NCBI GenBank assembly: GCA_902792495.1
Contig: CADBAC010000281.1
Span: 1 to 6,093 of the forward strand
DNA from: Ruminococcus flavefaciens
GTDB taxonomy: Bacteria; Bacillota; Clostridia; Oscillospirales; Ruminococcaceae
Reading direction: 5' to 3'
DNA: 6,093 bases
Shown here: one piece after another, positions 1-4,772 of the stretch
Numbering within the stretch: the stretch's first letter is position 1
Layout: each line of letters opens with the position of its first letter
Position numbers and translations under genes: made by a program
Notes under the pieces: generated by a model
What the model saw: only the letters and a program-made list of their open reading frames with translations
The model's database searches: none
What the model was told of the DNA's origin: nothing

Positions 1-877
1 CCAGCTTGCCAGAAAGTCCAGACAGCTTGTCCTCGTCAGCCTTGATCTGAGCCTTCATGCGCTCGATATCAGCAAGCAGGCTCTCACGCTCAGCAGAGAT
101 TGTCTTTTCTTCTGCCGATACCGCTATCATCTTGTCTGCTTCCAGCTTGCGGAGTTTGCTGTCATAGCTGCTCCTAAACAACTTTGCACGCTCGATACGG
201 CTATTGTGCTCCTTCATCTGCTCAAGTTTCTTATATGCAGCACCAAGGTCATACTCTTCCCATTTCTCAGCCTGATAATTTGCAGGAATGTCCTTTGAGA
301 TATCCTCAATAAATGCTATCTTATTGCGTATATCACGGTTAACGTCCTGTCTGTCCCTAAACCACTGTCCGTTCTCGGACTGCATATCGCTGAGAACTTC
401 GAGGATGTTCTGATCATAATTCACCCAGGCTGGTATTTCTCCGAATTTCTCACGTATATAATTCATATCCCAGTCAAACTCGATAAGGTCAAGAATGGCT
501 CTGTTCTTCGACCTTTCATCCATCTGCGTGAAAGCAACAGGATCAAGCTGTAAAGGTGTGAAAAGTTGTCTGAGGAAGTTTTCGGGAGCCATTACCTCTT
601 TGCCATTTTCCTTGACTGACTTGTAGTCTGTCTGCTCAGTGCGCTTTTTGCGGTCAATGGTTAGACCAGTGTCGGTTTCAATGAGTATCTCGCCTTCCTT
701 TTCGCCTTTGCGGACAATGATATTACGGTCAGACTTGTTCGTCAGCGCATAACGGAAAGCGTCGATAACCGAAGTCTTTCCAACTCCGTTTGCGCCTGTC
801 AGCTCAACGGAGCGACCGTCAAGCTCAGTTTCGGTTATTCCGAAAAGATTGCGTATTTTAATTTTTGTAGTCTTCAT
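1..877 (-). CDS. SbcC/SMC-like AAA ATPase, N-terminal part (runs off the left edge)
   Basis: The first 292 residues are present and the C-terminus lies beyond base 1. The protein opens with MKTTKIKIRNLFGI, followed by a Walker A P-loop GANGVGKT at residues 28-35 and then TSVIDAFRYALTNKS. This arrangement is typical of RecF/SbcC/Rad50-like ATPases, which bind ATP in a head domain and act on DNA ends. From about residue 200 the sequence becomes rich in Glu, Lys, Arg and Leu (for example KLEADKMIAVSAEEKT), which suggests the start of a long coiled coil. Walker B and the signature motif would lie in the missing part. The start at 877 has GGAGG at a good distance, and it follows the upstream stop codon by one base, so the two genes are probably translationally coupled. 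Its place in a phage early operon suggests a role in recombination or replication. That role is inferred; the family call from the P-loop context is solid. Confidence 0.88.
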   Translation of the reverse strand, partial: MKTTKIKIRNLFGITETELDGRSVELTGANGVGKTSVIDAFRYALTNKSDRNIIVRKGEKEGEILIETDTGLTIDRKKRTEQTDYKSVKENGKEVMAPENFLRQLFTPLQLDPVAFTQMDERSKNRAILDLIEFDWDMNYIREKFGEIPAWVNYDQNILEVLSDMQSENGQWFRDRQDVNRDIRNKIAFIEDISKDIPANYQAEKWEEYDLGAAYKKLEQMKEHNSRIERAKLFRSSYDSKLRKLEADKMIAVSAEEKTISAERESLLADIERMKAQIKADEDKLSGLSGKL

Positions 878-878
878 T

Positions 879-1418
879 TTATTTTACCTCCTGCTTTTTA
901 AACGGATCGGGAGCTTTGCAGGCTTCCTGCTTTGCTTTAAGTTCCTGAGCGCACTCTGCACACAGCTCCTTACCGTAACTCTGATGTGTGTATCTCGATA
1001 CCCATTCCGCATCCTTTCCAAATGCCGCTGTTATCTGCTTTCCGCAGTCTGAACAGATAAGGCTCACCGTCTGCTGCTGCGGAACGATTGGACGGATACG
1101 AAGTCCGCCCACCGTGTCACGGCCGAACTTGACAGTCGGGTCATAGTATATCTGTATCTTTCTGCCTTTCCAATCCTCGATATACGGTGTCTTGTATATC
1201 TTCTGGATAGTTTTCATGTTGGTCTTATTCAGGATAAGCGGCTTATTGCCGTCAGAGAAATGAGCCACGACTTCTTCCTCTGTCTTACCGCCGACACCTG
1301 TTACTTTTTCCTTACGTACATAGTCGATAGTTGCTATAAGATCCTGTCCCTCAGGAATAGAATAATCGCCCATATAATTAGGATTCGTCATTTTCTTCCA
1401 GTGTGTTTTTTCAGCCAT
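879..1418 (-). CDS. phage early protein with C-terminal Cys4 zinc-ribbon-like motif
   Basis: This 179-residue protein begins MAEKTHWKKMTNPNYMGDYS. It resembles an uncharacterised family common in Firmicutes phage recombination/replication modules, usually beside AAA ATPase or recombinase genes; that resemblance is from memory and was not searched. Residues 1-115 look like one beta-rich domain, with a core around TPYIEDWKGRKIQIYYDP at 77-94. An OB fold or DNA-binding role is conceivable but unproven. Residues 122-156 carry CSDC and CAEC pairs (C122, C125, C153, C156), a likely zinc site, followed by a Lys-rich tail. I chose ATG 1418 because the only Shine-Dalgarno sequence (AAAGGAG, 1436-1430) overlaps the alternative in-frame GTG at 1430, which would add four residues. 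The stop codon is one base before the ATPase start. Confidence 0.82.
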   Translation of the reverse strand: MAEKTHWKKMTNPNYMGDYSIPEGQDLIATIDYVRKEKVTGVGGKTEEEVVAHFSDGNKPLILNKTNMKTIQKIYKTPYIEDWKGRKIQIYYDPTVKFGRDTVGGLRIRPIVPQQQTVSLICSDCGKQITAAFGKDAEWVSRYTHQSYGKELCAECAQELKAKQEACKAPDPFKKQEVK

Positions 1419-1479
1419 TTGACATTTCACTCCTTTTGTGATATTATGTACTTGTGTTAAATTATTTATATCGTTTTCT

Positions 1480-1503
1480 CGCTCCTCTTGCAGGAGCGTT
1501 TTT
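1480..1503 (+). terminator. stem-loop with T-run, terminator-like on the plus strand
   Basis: A perfect 7-bp stem CGCTCCT/AGGAGCG (1480-1486 and 1492-1498) with a CTTGC loop is followed by TTTTT on the plus strand. This is the form of a Rho-independent terminator for plus-strand transcription. No plus-strand gene lies upstream in the window. On the minus strand, where the genes are, the hairpin is preceded by A's and not followed by U's, so it should not be an efficient terminator of the operon. It sits in the only sizeable gap (1419-1505) of the minus-strand operon. It could stop antisense transcripts, be an mRNA processing or stability element, or be a remnant. Confidence 0.45.
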
Positions 1504-1505
1504 CT

Positions 1506-1733
1506 TTATATTCGCCTGATTACATCCATAGTGAGTGATTTAAGGCTGTCTCCTGTGACATTGACAGGCTTGAAGTGTTCTCCGCAGCTTGTAAGATATA
1601 CGATAGTGACGCTTTCTTCACCGGTCTTATGTAACCGGTACTCCAGCCTCAGTACATCTTTATCTATCGCCTGCACAAGCTGTAAAAGTTCATGCCTGAC
1701 AAAGATATCTTTCTGTTCATACCCGTTATCCAT
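1506..1733 (-). CDS. small phage protein of unknown function (75 aa)
   Basis: I do not recognise this protein. It begins MDNGYEQKDIFVRHELLQLV and is mildly acidic to neutral, with an amphipathic N-terminal helix (about residues 8-30) and a beta-prone middle (EESVTIVYLTSCGEHFKPV). There is no signal peptide, membrane segment or zinc motif. GGAGGT ends five bases before the ATG. The start lies 8 bp inside the 3' end of the upstream 110-residue gene, so translation is likely coupled. After its stop comes an 87-bp gap with a stem-loop before the next gene. The good ribosome binding site and overlap support it as a real gene. Confidence 0.75.
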   Translation of the reverse strand: MDNGYEQKDIFVRHELLQLVQAIDKDVLRLEYRLHKTGEESVTIVYLTSCGEHFKPVNVTGDSLKSLTMDVIRRI

Positions 1734-2058
1734 GATTACCTCCTATCGCTGCTTCGGGGCAGATGTCTATCAGATCATCACGTACAGCCGATGATTTAAC
1801 TGTTAAGTCGTCGTTTTTGTACTTACCGAGAAGTGTTCTCACTCTGCGCTCTGTGGATCCGCAGCGTCTGCAGTCACCGTTGAGAGCACCCAGGGCGAGC
1901 ATGTACACATCTTCCAGCGCCTCGTATTTGTGAATGGTCCTGTAAGTGCTTGCTGAGCCTGTACACTGATAGTTTGATTCAGCTTCGGTCAGCTTTTTGC
2001 GTATGCGATCCAGTTCTTTGGAATACTCTGCATACTTGTGTTTCTCATAATCGGTCAT
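1726..2058 (-). CDS. small phage protein with N-terminal helical region (110 aa)
   Basis: Function is not recognised. Residues 3-30 (YEKHKYAEYSKELDRIRKKL and on) are strongly charged and helical, and a short coiled coil is plausible. A single CRRC pair at C63-C66 sits after a hydrophobic helix (YMLALGALNG), and the C-terminal half is mixed. I chose the ATG at 2058 over an in-frame ATG at 2085 for two reasons. It has GGGGGAG (2070-2064) five bases upstream, and it forms a classic ATGA overlap with the stop of the preceding zinc-ribbon gene. The earlier ATG would begin inside that gene without an obvious Shine-Dalgarno. It overlaps the next gene by 8 bp. Confidence 0.78.
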   Translation of the reverse strand: MTDYEKHKYAEYSKELDRIRKKLTEAESNYQCTGSASTYRTIHKYEALEDVYMLALGALNGDCRRCGSTERRVRTLLGKYKNDDLTVKSSAVRDDLIDICPEAAIGGNHG

Positions 2059-2273
2059 TTCTTCTCCCCCTTTTGCATACTGCATTTATCAGTTTCGCTG
2101 TCGTAGTCGCATTTTGTGTGGTCAGTCGTTGCAGGACATTCGCTACACAACATAAGCCGTTCACCACAGTAAGGGCAGAAAGCATGAAGCCCATACTTCT
2201 TTATATCCCACAATAAACCTGCTTCATTCCCACAATGAGGACACAATTCATAAACTTCTGTTGGTATTGCCAT
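2055..2273 (-). CDS. small Cys-rich zinc-ribbon protein (72 aa)
   Basis: The protein has CPHC at residues 11-14 and CPYC at 33-36, two zinc knuckles about 20 residues apart, as in a zinc ribbon. A further cysteine set follows (C43, C46, C55, C64; LMLCSECP, KCDYDSETDKC), enough for a second metal site. Small proteins of this type are common in phage early operons and may bind nucleic acid or protein partners; no partner can be named here. Its ATG overlaps the preceding stop by one base (TAATG), and its own stop overlaps the next start by four bases, so it lies inside a translationally coupled chain. The zinc-binding call is from visible motifs; the role is unknown. Confidence 0.8.
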   Translation of the reverse strand: MAIPTEVYELCPHCGNEAGLLWDIKKYGLHAFCPYCGERLMLCSECPATTDHTKCDYDSETDKCSMQKGEKK

Positions 2274-2518
2274 TACTTCTCACCGCCTTTTCTCGGAACC
2301 TTCATACGCACAACAGTGCCCTCGTAATGCTCCGGAGCGCAGTTTTCCTTTGCGGATGAACAGATCAGCCCTATGGCATCTTCGACAGGGATATGTGTTA
2401 TCTCCGAGAACGTTCTTGCTGCGCCGATAACTGTGAGAATAGTTTCAGCAAGGATATCATCACTGTGGCCTTTGGCTGTAGTTTCGATCTTCTGATCCTC
2501 TATCTTTATCTCAAACAT
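2273..2518 (-). CDS. small phage protein of unknown function (81 aa)
   Basis: The protein begins MFEIKIEDQKIETTAKGHSD: a short beta hairpin, then a helical segment with small and hydrophobic residues (ILAETILTVIGAARTFSEIT), then a basic C-terminus (VVRMKVPRKGGEK). Similar short proteins that start with a strand-turn-strand and continue into one or two helices occur in Firmicutes phage early regions, but I cannot assign a function. The start at 2518 is one base after the upstream stop and is preceded by a G-rich GGGGGTGG ribosome binding site. The stop is shared by one base with the next start. Operon position and spacing support it. Confidence 0.77.
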   Translation of the reverse strand: MFEIKIEDQKIETTAKGHSDDILAETILTVIGAARTFSEITHIPVEDAIGLICSSAKENCAPEHYEGTVVRMKVPRKGGEK

Positions 2519-2519
2519 C

Positions 2520-2882
2520 TCACCACCCCCTCATCACGTCAAGGGCGTTGCTGATCTTCTGATACAGCTCAGCCTTTCTCATGTCAAGCTGATACTGCTG
2601 GCGGTTCAGCTCGGCGATCTCGGCTCTGAGGATGTCAAGTGCAGAATCAACTGTTTCCTGCTTAGGCGGCTCGGGGATAATCTCCGGCTTCTTGTAGGGT
2701 ATCTGCTTCAGCTTTACTTTTGCTTTGTTGAAGAACTGCGGTTTGTAGCCGCCGTGTTCGCAGAGGACGTTGATAATTCCATCCACGGTGCAGTCATTCA
2801 GATCAGCCAGTATCTGCAACTGCTCTGCTTTATCCTTCGCCTGCCTATAGCGTACTACGATCTCATCGGGTTTCATGTCCAT
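2520..2882 (-). CDS. phage protein, helical N-terminal domain and C-terminal coiled coil (120 aa)
   Basis: The N-terminal half (residues 3-45, with YRQAKDKAEQLQILADLNDC followed by TVDGIINVLCEHG) reads like a compact helical, HTH-like domain of the kind found in small Firmicutes phage proteins. The 'ILADLN...I..IL..HG' pattern is familiar from such proteins, but no function is established to my knowledge. A basic, Pro-rich linker (residues about 55-75) leads to a Leu/Glu/Gln-rich segment (DSALDILRAEIAELNRQQYQ) that probably forms a coiled coil and could mediate oligomerisation. The first ATG (2882) has GGAGG eight bases upstream. A second ATG two codons later is less well placed. The Shine-Dalgarno lies inside the tiny frameshifted ORF just upstream. 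Confidence 0.78.
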   Translation of the reverse strand: MDMKPDEIVVRYRQAKDKAEQLQILADLNDCTVDGIINVLCEHGGYKPQFFNKAKVKLKQIPYKKPEIIPEPPKQETVDSALDILRAEIAELNRQQYQLDMRKAELYQKISNALDVMRGW

Positions 2883-2960
2883 TTTCTTTTCCTCCCATCA
2901 CGATCCAGAAGTAATAGAAGTCCAGCTCCGCTTCGGAGCAGCCATATTCTATTTGGTCAT
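2863..2960 (-). pseudogene. tiny ORF with strong RBS, frameshifted after three codons
   Basis: AGGAGG (2974-2969) lies eight bases before ATG 2960, an excellent initiation site, yet the frame reads only Met-Thr-Lys and then TAG. Shifting by -1 after the Lys codon opens a frame that runs to TGA at 2865-2863 and gives a protein-like sequence: IEYGCSEAELDFYYFW, then IVMGGKENGHETR. The joined product would be 32 residues. The ATG overlaps the preceding stop (ATGA), as other genes in this operon do, and the end overlaps the next gene's start. Possible explanations are a one-base loss in an A-run, either real or from sequencing, or translational frameshifting. A 6-bp hairpin lies nine bases after the TAG, but the slip site is not a canonical heptamer. 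If there is no shift, the stretch is only a short spacer. Confidence 0.5.
2925..2939 (-). other. short perfect hairpin inside the tiny ORF
   Basis: On the minus strand GCTCCG/CGGAGC pairs perfectly around an AAG loop. It lies 12 bases after the AAA codon where the reading frame would have to shift. It has no T-run, so it is not a terminator. It might stimulate frameshifting or mask the neighbouring ribosome binding site, or it may be incidental because it also lies in apparent coding sequence. Confidence 0.35.
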
Positions 2961-3277
2961 GTTGTAGTCCTCCTGCTGAAGAAATCTACGCAGGCTTTTG
3001 CAAATACCTGCTCATCGGCCTCACTGAGGTTATACTTCTCAACGTACTCTCTCCAGTCGATGTGGTCATTGATCCTCTCAATGATCTGAGCAACCGTATT
3101 TCTGCGATCATCGCAGAACATTTCCAGGCCGTTCAGCGGCTTTGTGAGCCTGCCTTCATCATCCAGATACTTGTAGTCGATCGCTCTGATTATCATGTCA
3201 TGCAGGCCCTGTACGATCGCATAACGATGCTTCTTGTAAACGTACTCACGTACTAATGTTATGTACTCCTCTTTCAT
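2957..3277 (-). CDS. phage early protein of unknown function (106 aa)
   Basis: The protein begins MKEEYITLVREYVYKKHRYA and looks wholly alpha-helical and soluble, with alternating basic and acidic helices and aromatic residues (NDHIDWREYVEKYNLSEADE) near the C-terminus. I recognise no catalytic motif or known family. I chose ATG 3277 because AAGGAG (3290-3285) lies seven bases upstream. A longer in-frame start at 3340 would overlap the preceding HTH gene by about 50 bp without a good ribosome binding site. The 3' end overlaps the ATG of the tiny frameshifted ORF by four bases. Confidence 0.78.
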   Translation of the reverse strand: MKEEYITLVREYVYKKHRYAIVQGLHDMIIRAIDYKYLDDEGRLTKPLNGLEMFCDDRRNTVAQIIERINDHIDWREYVEKYNLSEADEQVFAKACVDFFSRRTTT

Positions 3278-3288
3278 TGCTTGGCTCC

Positions 3289-3525
3289 TTATCCGATTTT
3301 TAACTCCTCGTCTACCAGCTTCACGAAATCGATCCGGCAATACTGTGCTATTGCACGGAAATCATCGTAGCTGAACCGACGCCAGGGTTCTTTCATGCGA
3401 TTTGTCCAGGTGTTAATCGATATCCCCAGCAGCGCTGACAGCTCAATCACCGAATGCTGCTTCTGGATGATCTGAAGATTGTGCAGCAGCCGCTGATGAT
3501 CTCTCTGTATCTCCTTTGCGTTCAT
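3289..3525 (-). CDS. small HTH DNA-binding protein (78 aa)
   Basis: Residues about 24-44 (HSVIELSALLGISINTWTNR) fit a helix-turn-helix: a helix ending in a small-residue turn (LLGIS) and then a recognition-like helix. The rest (YDDFRAIAQYCRIDFVKLVD) matches the last helices of a Cro/C1-type domain, which checks out with its 78-residue length. It lacks any second domain. It would bind DNA as a regulator of phage genes; its target is unknown. It is the third small DNA-binding protein from the leftward promoter. AAGGTGA precedes the ATG at 3525, and the stop overlaps the next gene's ribosome binding site. Confidence 0.8.
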   Translation of the reverse strand: MNAKEIQRDHQRLLHNLQIIQKQHSVIELSALLGISINTWTNRMKEPWRRFSYDDFRAIAQYCRIDFVKLVDEELKIG

Positions 3526-3540
3526 AGAATCACCTTCCTG

Positions 3541-3732
3541 TTACTGTTCTTCCTCACCTGTGACTTCTGAATGCTCGTATGCGAACTCAATCATCTTGCC
3601 TAAAATGTACGCTTTGCTCCTGCCCGATCGCTTTGCAAGATCATCTACAAGAGCGTTAGCCTTGTTGCTGACACGAATAAGTGTCGATGTGTTCTTTTCT
3701 TCCTTGTCAGCTGTTATTATAAGCTTATCCAT
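3541..3732 (-). CDS. ribbon-helix-helix (CopG/Arc-like) protein (63 aa)
   Basis: A short strand TSTLIRVSN (residues 15-23) is followed by helix NALVDDLAKRSG, the turn GRSKA, and a second helix YILGKMIEFAYEH. This is the layout of a ribbon-helix-helix DNA-binding domain, in which the strand from a dimer inserts into the major groove. Proteins of this class regulate transcription in phages and plasmids or act as antitoxins; no toxin gene is adjacent. I chose the ATG at 3732 because the Shine-Dalgarno AAAGGAG (3749-3743) ends only one base before the alternative ATG at 3741, which is too close, but ten bases before 3732. It lies 18 bases after the Cro-like gene. Confidence 0.8.
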   Translation of the reverse strand: MDKLIITADKEEKNTSTLIRVSNKANALVDDLAKRSGRSKAYILGKMIEFAYEHSEVTGEEEQ

Positions 3733-3750
3733 TATAGTCATGCTCCTTTC

Positions 3751-3987
3751 TTATGGTTCAGCAGTTTCTTGCATTTCCGTAAGTGGTTCGTTAAAAAAAA
3801 TACGGTCAACATCTTCATTTGTAAGATTCAGCATTTTCTTCAACTTTCTCAGCTCAGATAATGTAAAGTCAGATTCACCGTTAAATTTCCTATATATTGT
3901 TGCAGGATTAACACCAAGATATTTAGCGATATCCTCCTTGCTGACCCCAGCTCTTATCTGAGCAATCTTAAACTCTATTGGATTCAC
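3751..3987 (-). CDS. Cro-like HTH repressor, first gene of the early operon (78 aa, GTG start)
   Basis: This is a single HTH_XRE (Cro/C1) domain. Residues 14-35 (GVSKEDIAKYLGVNPATIYR) contain the HTH, followed by the usual helix with FTLSELRKLKKMLNL and a DVDRIFFN ending typical of phage Cro-like proteins. It has no second domain. It is the first gene after the leftward promoter and is transcribed divergently from the CI-like repressor, the normal place for a Cro antagonist. I chose GTG 3987 because a full anti-16S match (AAGGAGGTGAT, 4001-3991) ends just upstream. An in-frame ATG at 4059 would place translation upstream of the predicted transcript start. One copy of the putative operator lies within its last codons (3768-3783), so this coding sequence may also carry a regulatory site. 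Confidence 0.87.
   Translation of the reverse strand: MNPIEFKIAQIRAGVSKEDIAKYLGVNPATIYRKFNGESDFTLSELRKLKKMLNLTNEDVDRIFFNEPLTEMQETAEP
3768..3783 (+). promoter_or_regulatory. putative intragenic operator (fourth copy)
   Basis: CTTGCATTTCCGTAAG matches the intergenic operator CTTGCGTTTCCGCAAG at 14 of 16 positions, with the same orientation of the asymmetric TTTC centre. It lies inside the final codons of the Cro-like gene, upstream of the ribbon-helix-helix gene. No promoter is visible around it, so it would act by looping or by blocking polymerase, or the match could be coincidental. Confidence 0.45.
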
Positions 3988-3990
3988 TGC

Positions 3991-4001
3991 ATCACCTCCT
4001 T
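3991..4001 (-). promoter_or_regulatory. ribosome binding site that fixes the GTG start
   Basis: On the minus strand this reads AAGGAGGTGAT, a near-complete match to the 3' end of 16S rRNA. It lies seven bases (counting from GGAGG) before GTG 3987. It decides the start of the Cro-like gene and overlaps the first operator by three bases. Confidence 0.85.
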
Positions 4002-4014
4002 GCGTTTCCGCAAG
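3999..4014 (+). promoter_or_regulatory. operator O1, 16-bp inverted repeat
   Basis: CTTGCGTTTCCGCAAG has perfect 6-bp arms (CTTGCG/CGCAAG) around a TTTC centre. It covers the predicted start point of the leftward transcript (about 4011) and reaches into the ribosome binding site of the Cro-like gene. A protein bound here would block early transcription. Confidence 0.75.
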
Positions 4015-4017
4015 TTT

Positions 4018-4046
4018 ATGATACCACATACTTTTGCATTTGTCAA
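4018..4046 (-). promoter_or_regulatory. leftward early promoter
   Basis: On the minus strand there is a consensus -35 TTGACA (4046-4041), a 17-bp spacer, and -10 TATCAT (4023-4018) preceded by TGG, giving an extended -10. The predicted start is near 4011, about 24 bases before the GTG codon. It should drive the whole minus-strand operon and is flanked by operators on both sides. Confidence 0.82.
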
Positions 4047-4060
4047 TACGTTTTTGCAAG
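4045..4060 (+). promoter_or_regulatory. operator O2, degenerate copy
   Basis: AATACGTTTTTGCAAG keeps the right arm and centre of the operator (CGTTTYYGCAAG) but has a weak left arm. It overlaps the last two bases of the leftward -35 box. A further half-site, TTTGCATTTG at 4033-4042, lies in the promoter spacer with its second arm displaced by one base. Confidence 0.55.
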
Positions 4061-4085
4061 TTTTTTCATTTAATTTCATTTATCT

Positions 4086-4101
4086 CTTGCATTTTTGCAA
4101 T
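4086..4101 (+). promoter_or_regulatory. operator O3, 16-bp inverted repeat over the repressor promoter
   Basis: CTTGCATTTTTGCAAT has 5-bp arms TTGCA/TGCAA around TTTT and is related to O1. It coincides with the -35 box of the rightward promoter, so binding here should repress the CI-like gene, either by autoregulation or by Cro. Confidence 0.7.
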
Positions 4102-4115
4102 ATACATGATATAAT
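4087..4115 (+). promoter_or_regulatory. rightward promoter of the repressor gene
   Basis: The -35 is TTGCAT (4087-4092), followed by a 17-bp spacer and a consensus -10 TATAAT (4110-4115) with TG at 4107-4108 (extended -10). The predicted start near 4122 leaves a short leader that is almost entirely the ribosome binding site AAAGGTGGTGAT before ATG 4136. It probably drives the repressor and the nuclease-like gene together. Confidence 0.8.
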
Positions 4116-4135
4116 ATAACAAAGGTGGTGATGCT

Positions 4136-4759
4136 ATGTTAGACCTCAAACAACGCAGAATTGAATTAAATCTTACAATGCTCGAAGTTGCTAAACTTGT
4201 CGGGGTTTCAGAAGCTACAATAAGCCGATATGAAAGCGGCAATATAAAAAATATGCGACGTGATCGAATTGAAAAATACGCAAAAGCACTTCAAGTCAGC
4301 CCGTCAGAATTTCTCGACATTCAAGAAGAACCTCAAATATCAAAAATTCCCTACACCGAAGAAGGCACGGTGCTTGTGCCGCTGATCGGTAAGGTTGCAG
4401 CAGGCTACTGTTGTCATGCCGAGGATAATATAAGCGAGTATATCCGCACCGATGGGAGCAGTCTGAAAACAGGCTATGATTATTTCTGGCTGGAAGTCAA
4501 AGGAGACAGCATGGAGCCTGAGCTGCATGAGAAGGACCTCGTCCTCGTCCAGGAGCAGTCTGAACTTGATTCCGAATGCTACGCAGTTGTAACTGTTGAC
4601 AACGAAGACGGCCTCGTAAAGCAGGTGCAGATAGATAATACAAAGATCACCCTCAAGAGTATCAATCCTTATTATCCCCCACGTGTTTTTGAGAAACAGG
4701 ATATGAACAGGATCAAGATCATCGGCAGAGTGATTGAGATCAAAAGACGATTAGTGTGA
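4136..4759 (+). CDS. CI/LexA-type phage repressor (HTH plus S24 autoprotease domain)
   Basis: This 207-residue protein has an N-terminal HTH_XRE domain (residues 3-60; LEVAKLVGVSEATISRYESG is the helix-turn-helix) and a C-terminal LexA/CI-type peptidase S24 domain. The self-cleavage site is Ala89-Gly90 in GKVAAGYC. The catalytic serine is S125 in VKGDSMEPEL. The catalytic lysine is K162 in DGLVKQV, exactly 37 residues later, as in LexA (S119/K156). All key residues are present, so the protein should repress the early operon and be inactivated when RecA filaments stimulate its cleavage after DNA damage. It is divergent from the Cro-like gene, its promoter -35 is covered by an operator, and it is followed by a nuclease-like gene 13 bp downstream. 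A host LexA is unlikely given the context. Confidence 0.92.
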   Translation: MLDLKQRRIELNLTMLEVAKLVGVSEATISRYESGNIKNMRRDRIEKYAKALQVSPSEFLDIQEEPQISKIPYTEEGTVLVPLIGKVAAGYCCHAEDNISEYIRTDGSSLKTGYDYFWLEVKGDSMEPELHEKDLVLVQEQSELDSECYAVVTVDNEDGLVKQVQIDNTKITLKSINPYYPPRVFEKQDMNRIKIIGRVIEIKRRLV

Positions 4760-4772
4760 AAGGAGATACTTT

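Noticed and set aside
849..1460. Plus-strand reading frames of 66-67 codons rich in Phe, Leu and Cys
   Set aside because: They run opposite to well-supported minus-strand genes, have no good ribosome binding sites, and their composition is that expected from the complement of coding DNA.
1443..1471. Possible internal minus-strand promoter in the gap before the 179-residue gene (CATAAT at 1448-1443)
   Set aside because: No -35-like hexamer occurs at 16-18 bp, and AT-rich sequence makes a chance -10 likely.
2949..2957. Canonical programmed -1 slippery heptamer in the tiny ORF
   Set aside because: The bases around the shift point (ACC AAA TAG) do not fit X-XXY-YYZ, so classical -1 frameshifting is not claimed; only the unexplained frame break is reported.
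2985..3003. Half match to the operator (TTTTGCAAAT) in the 106-residue gene, and a similar half-site near 3631 in the RHH gene
   Set aside because: Only one arm matches and the other is unrelated, as expected by chance in a window this size.
3560..3961. Plus-strand open frame of 133 codons across the RHH and Cro-like genes
   Set aside because: It covers two genes with recognisable DNA-binding folds on the other strand and has no ribosome binding site or plausible protein content.
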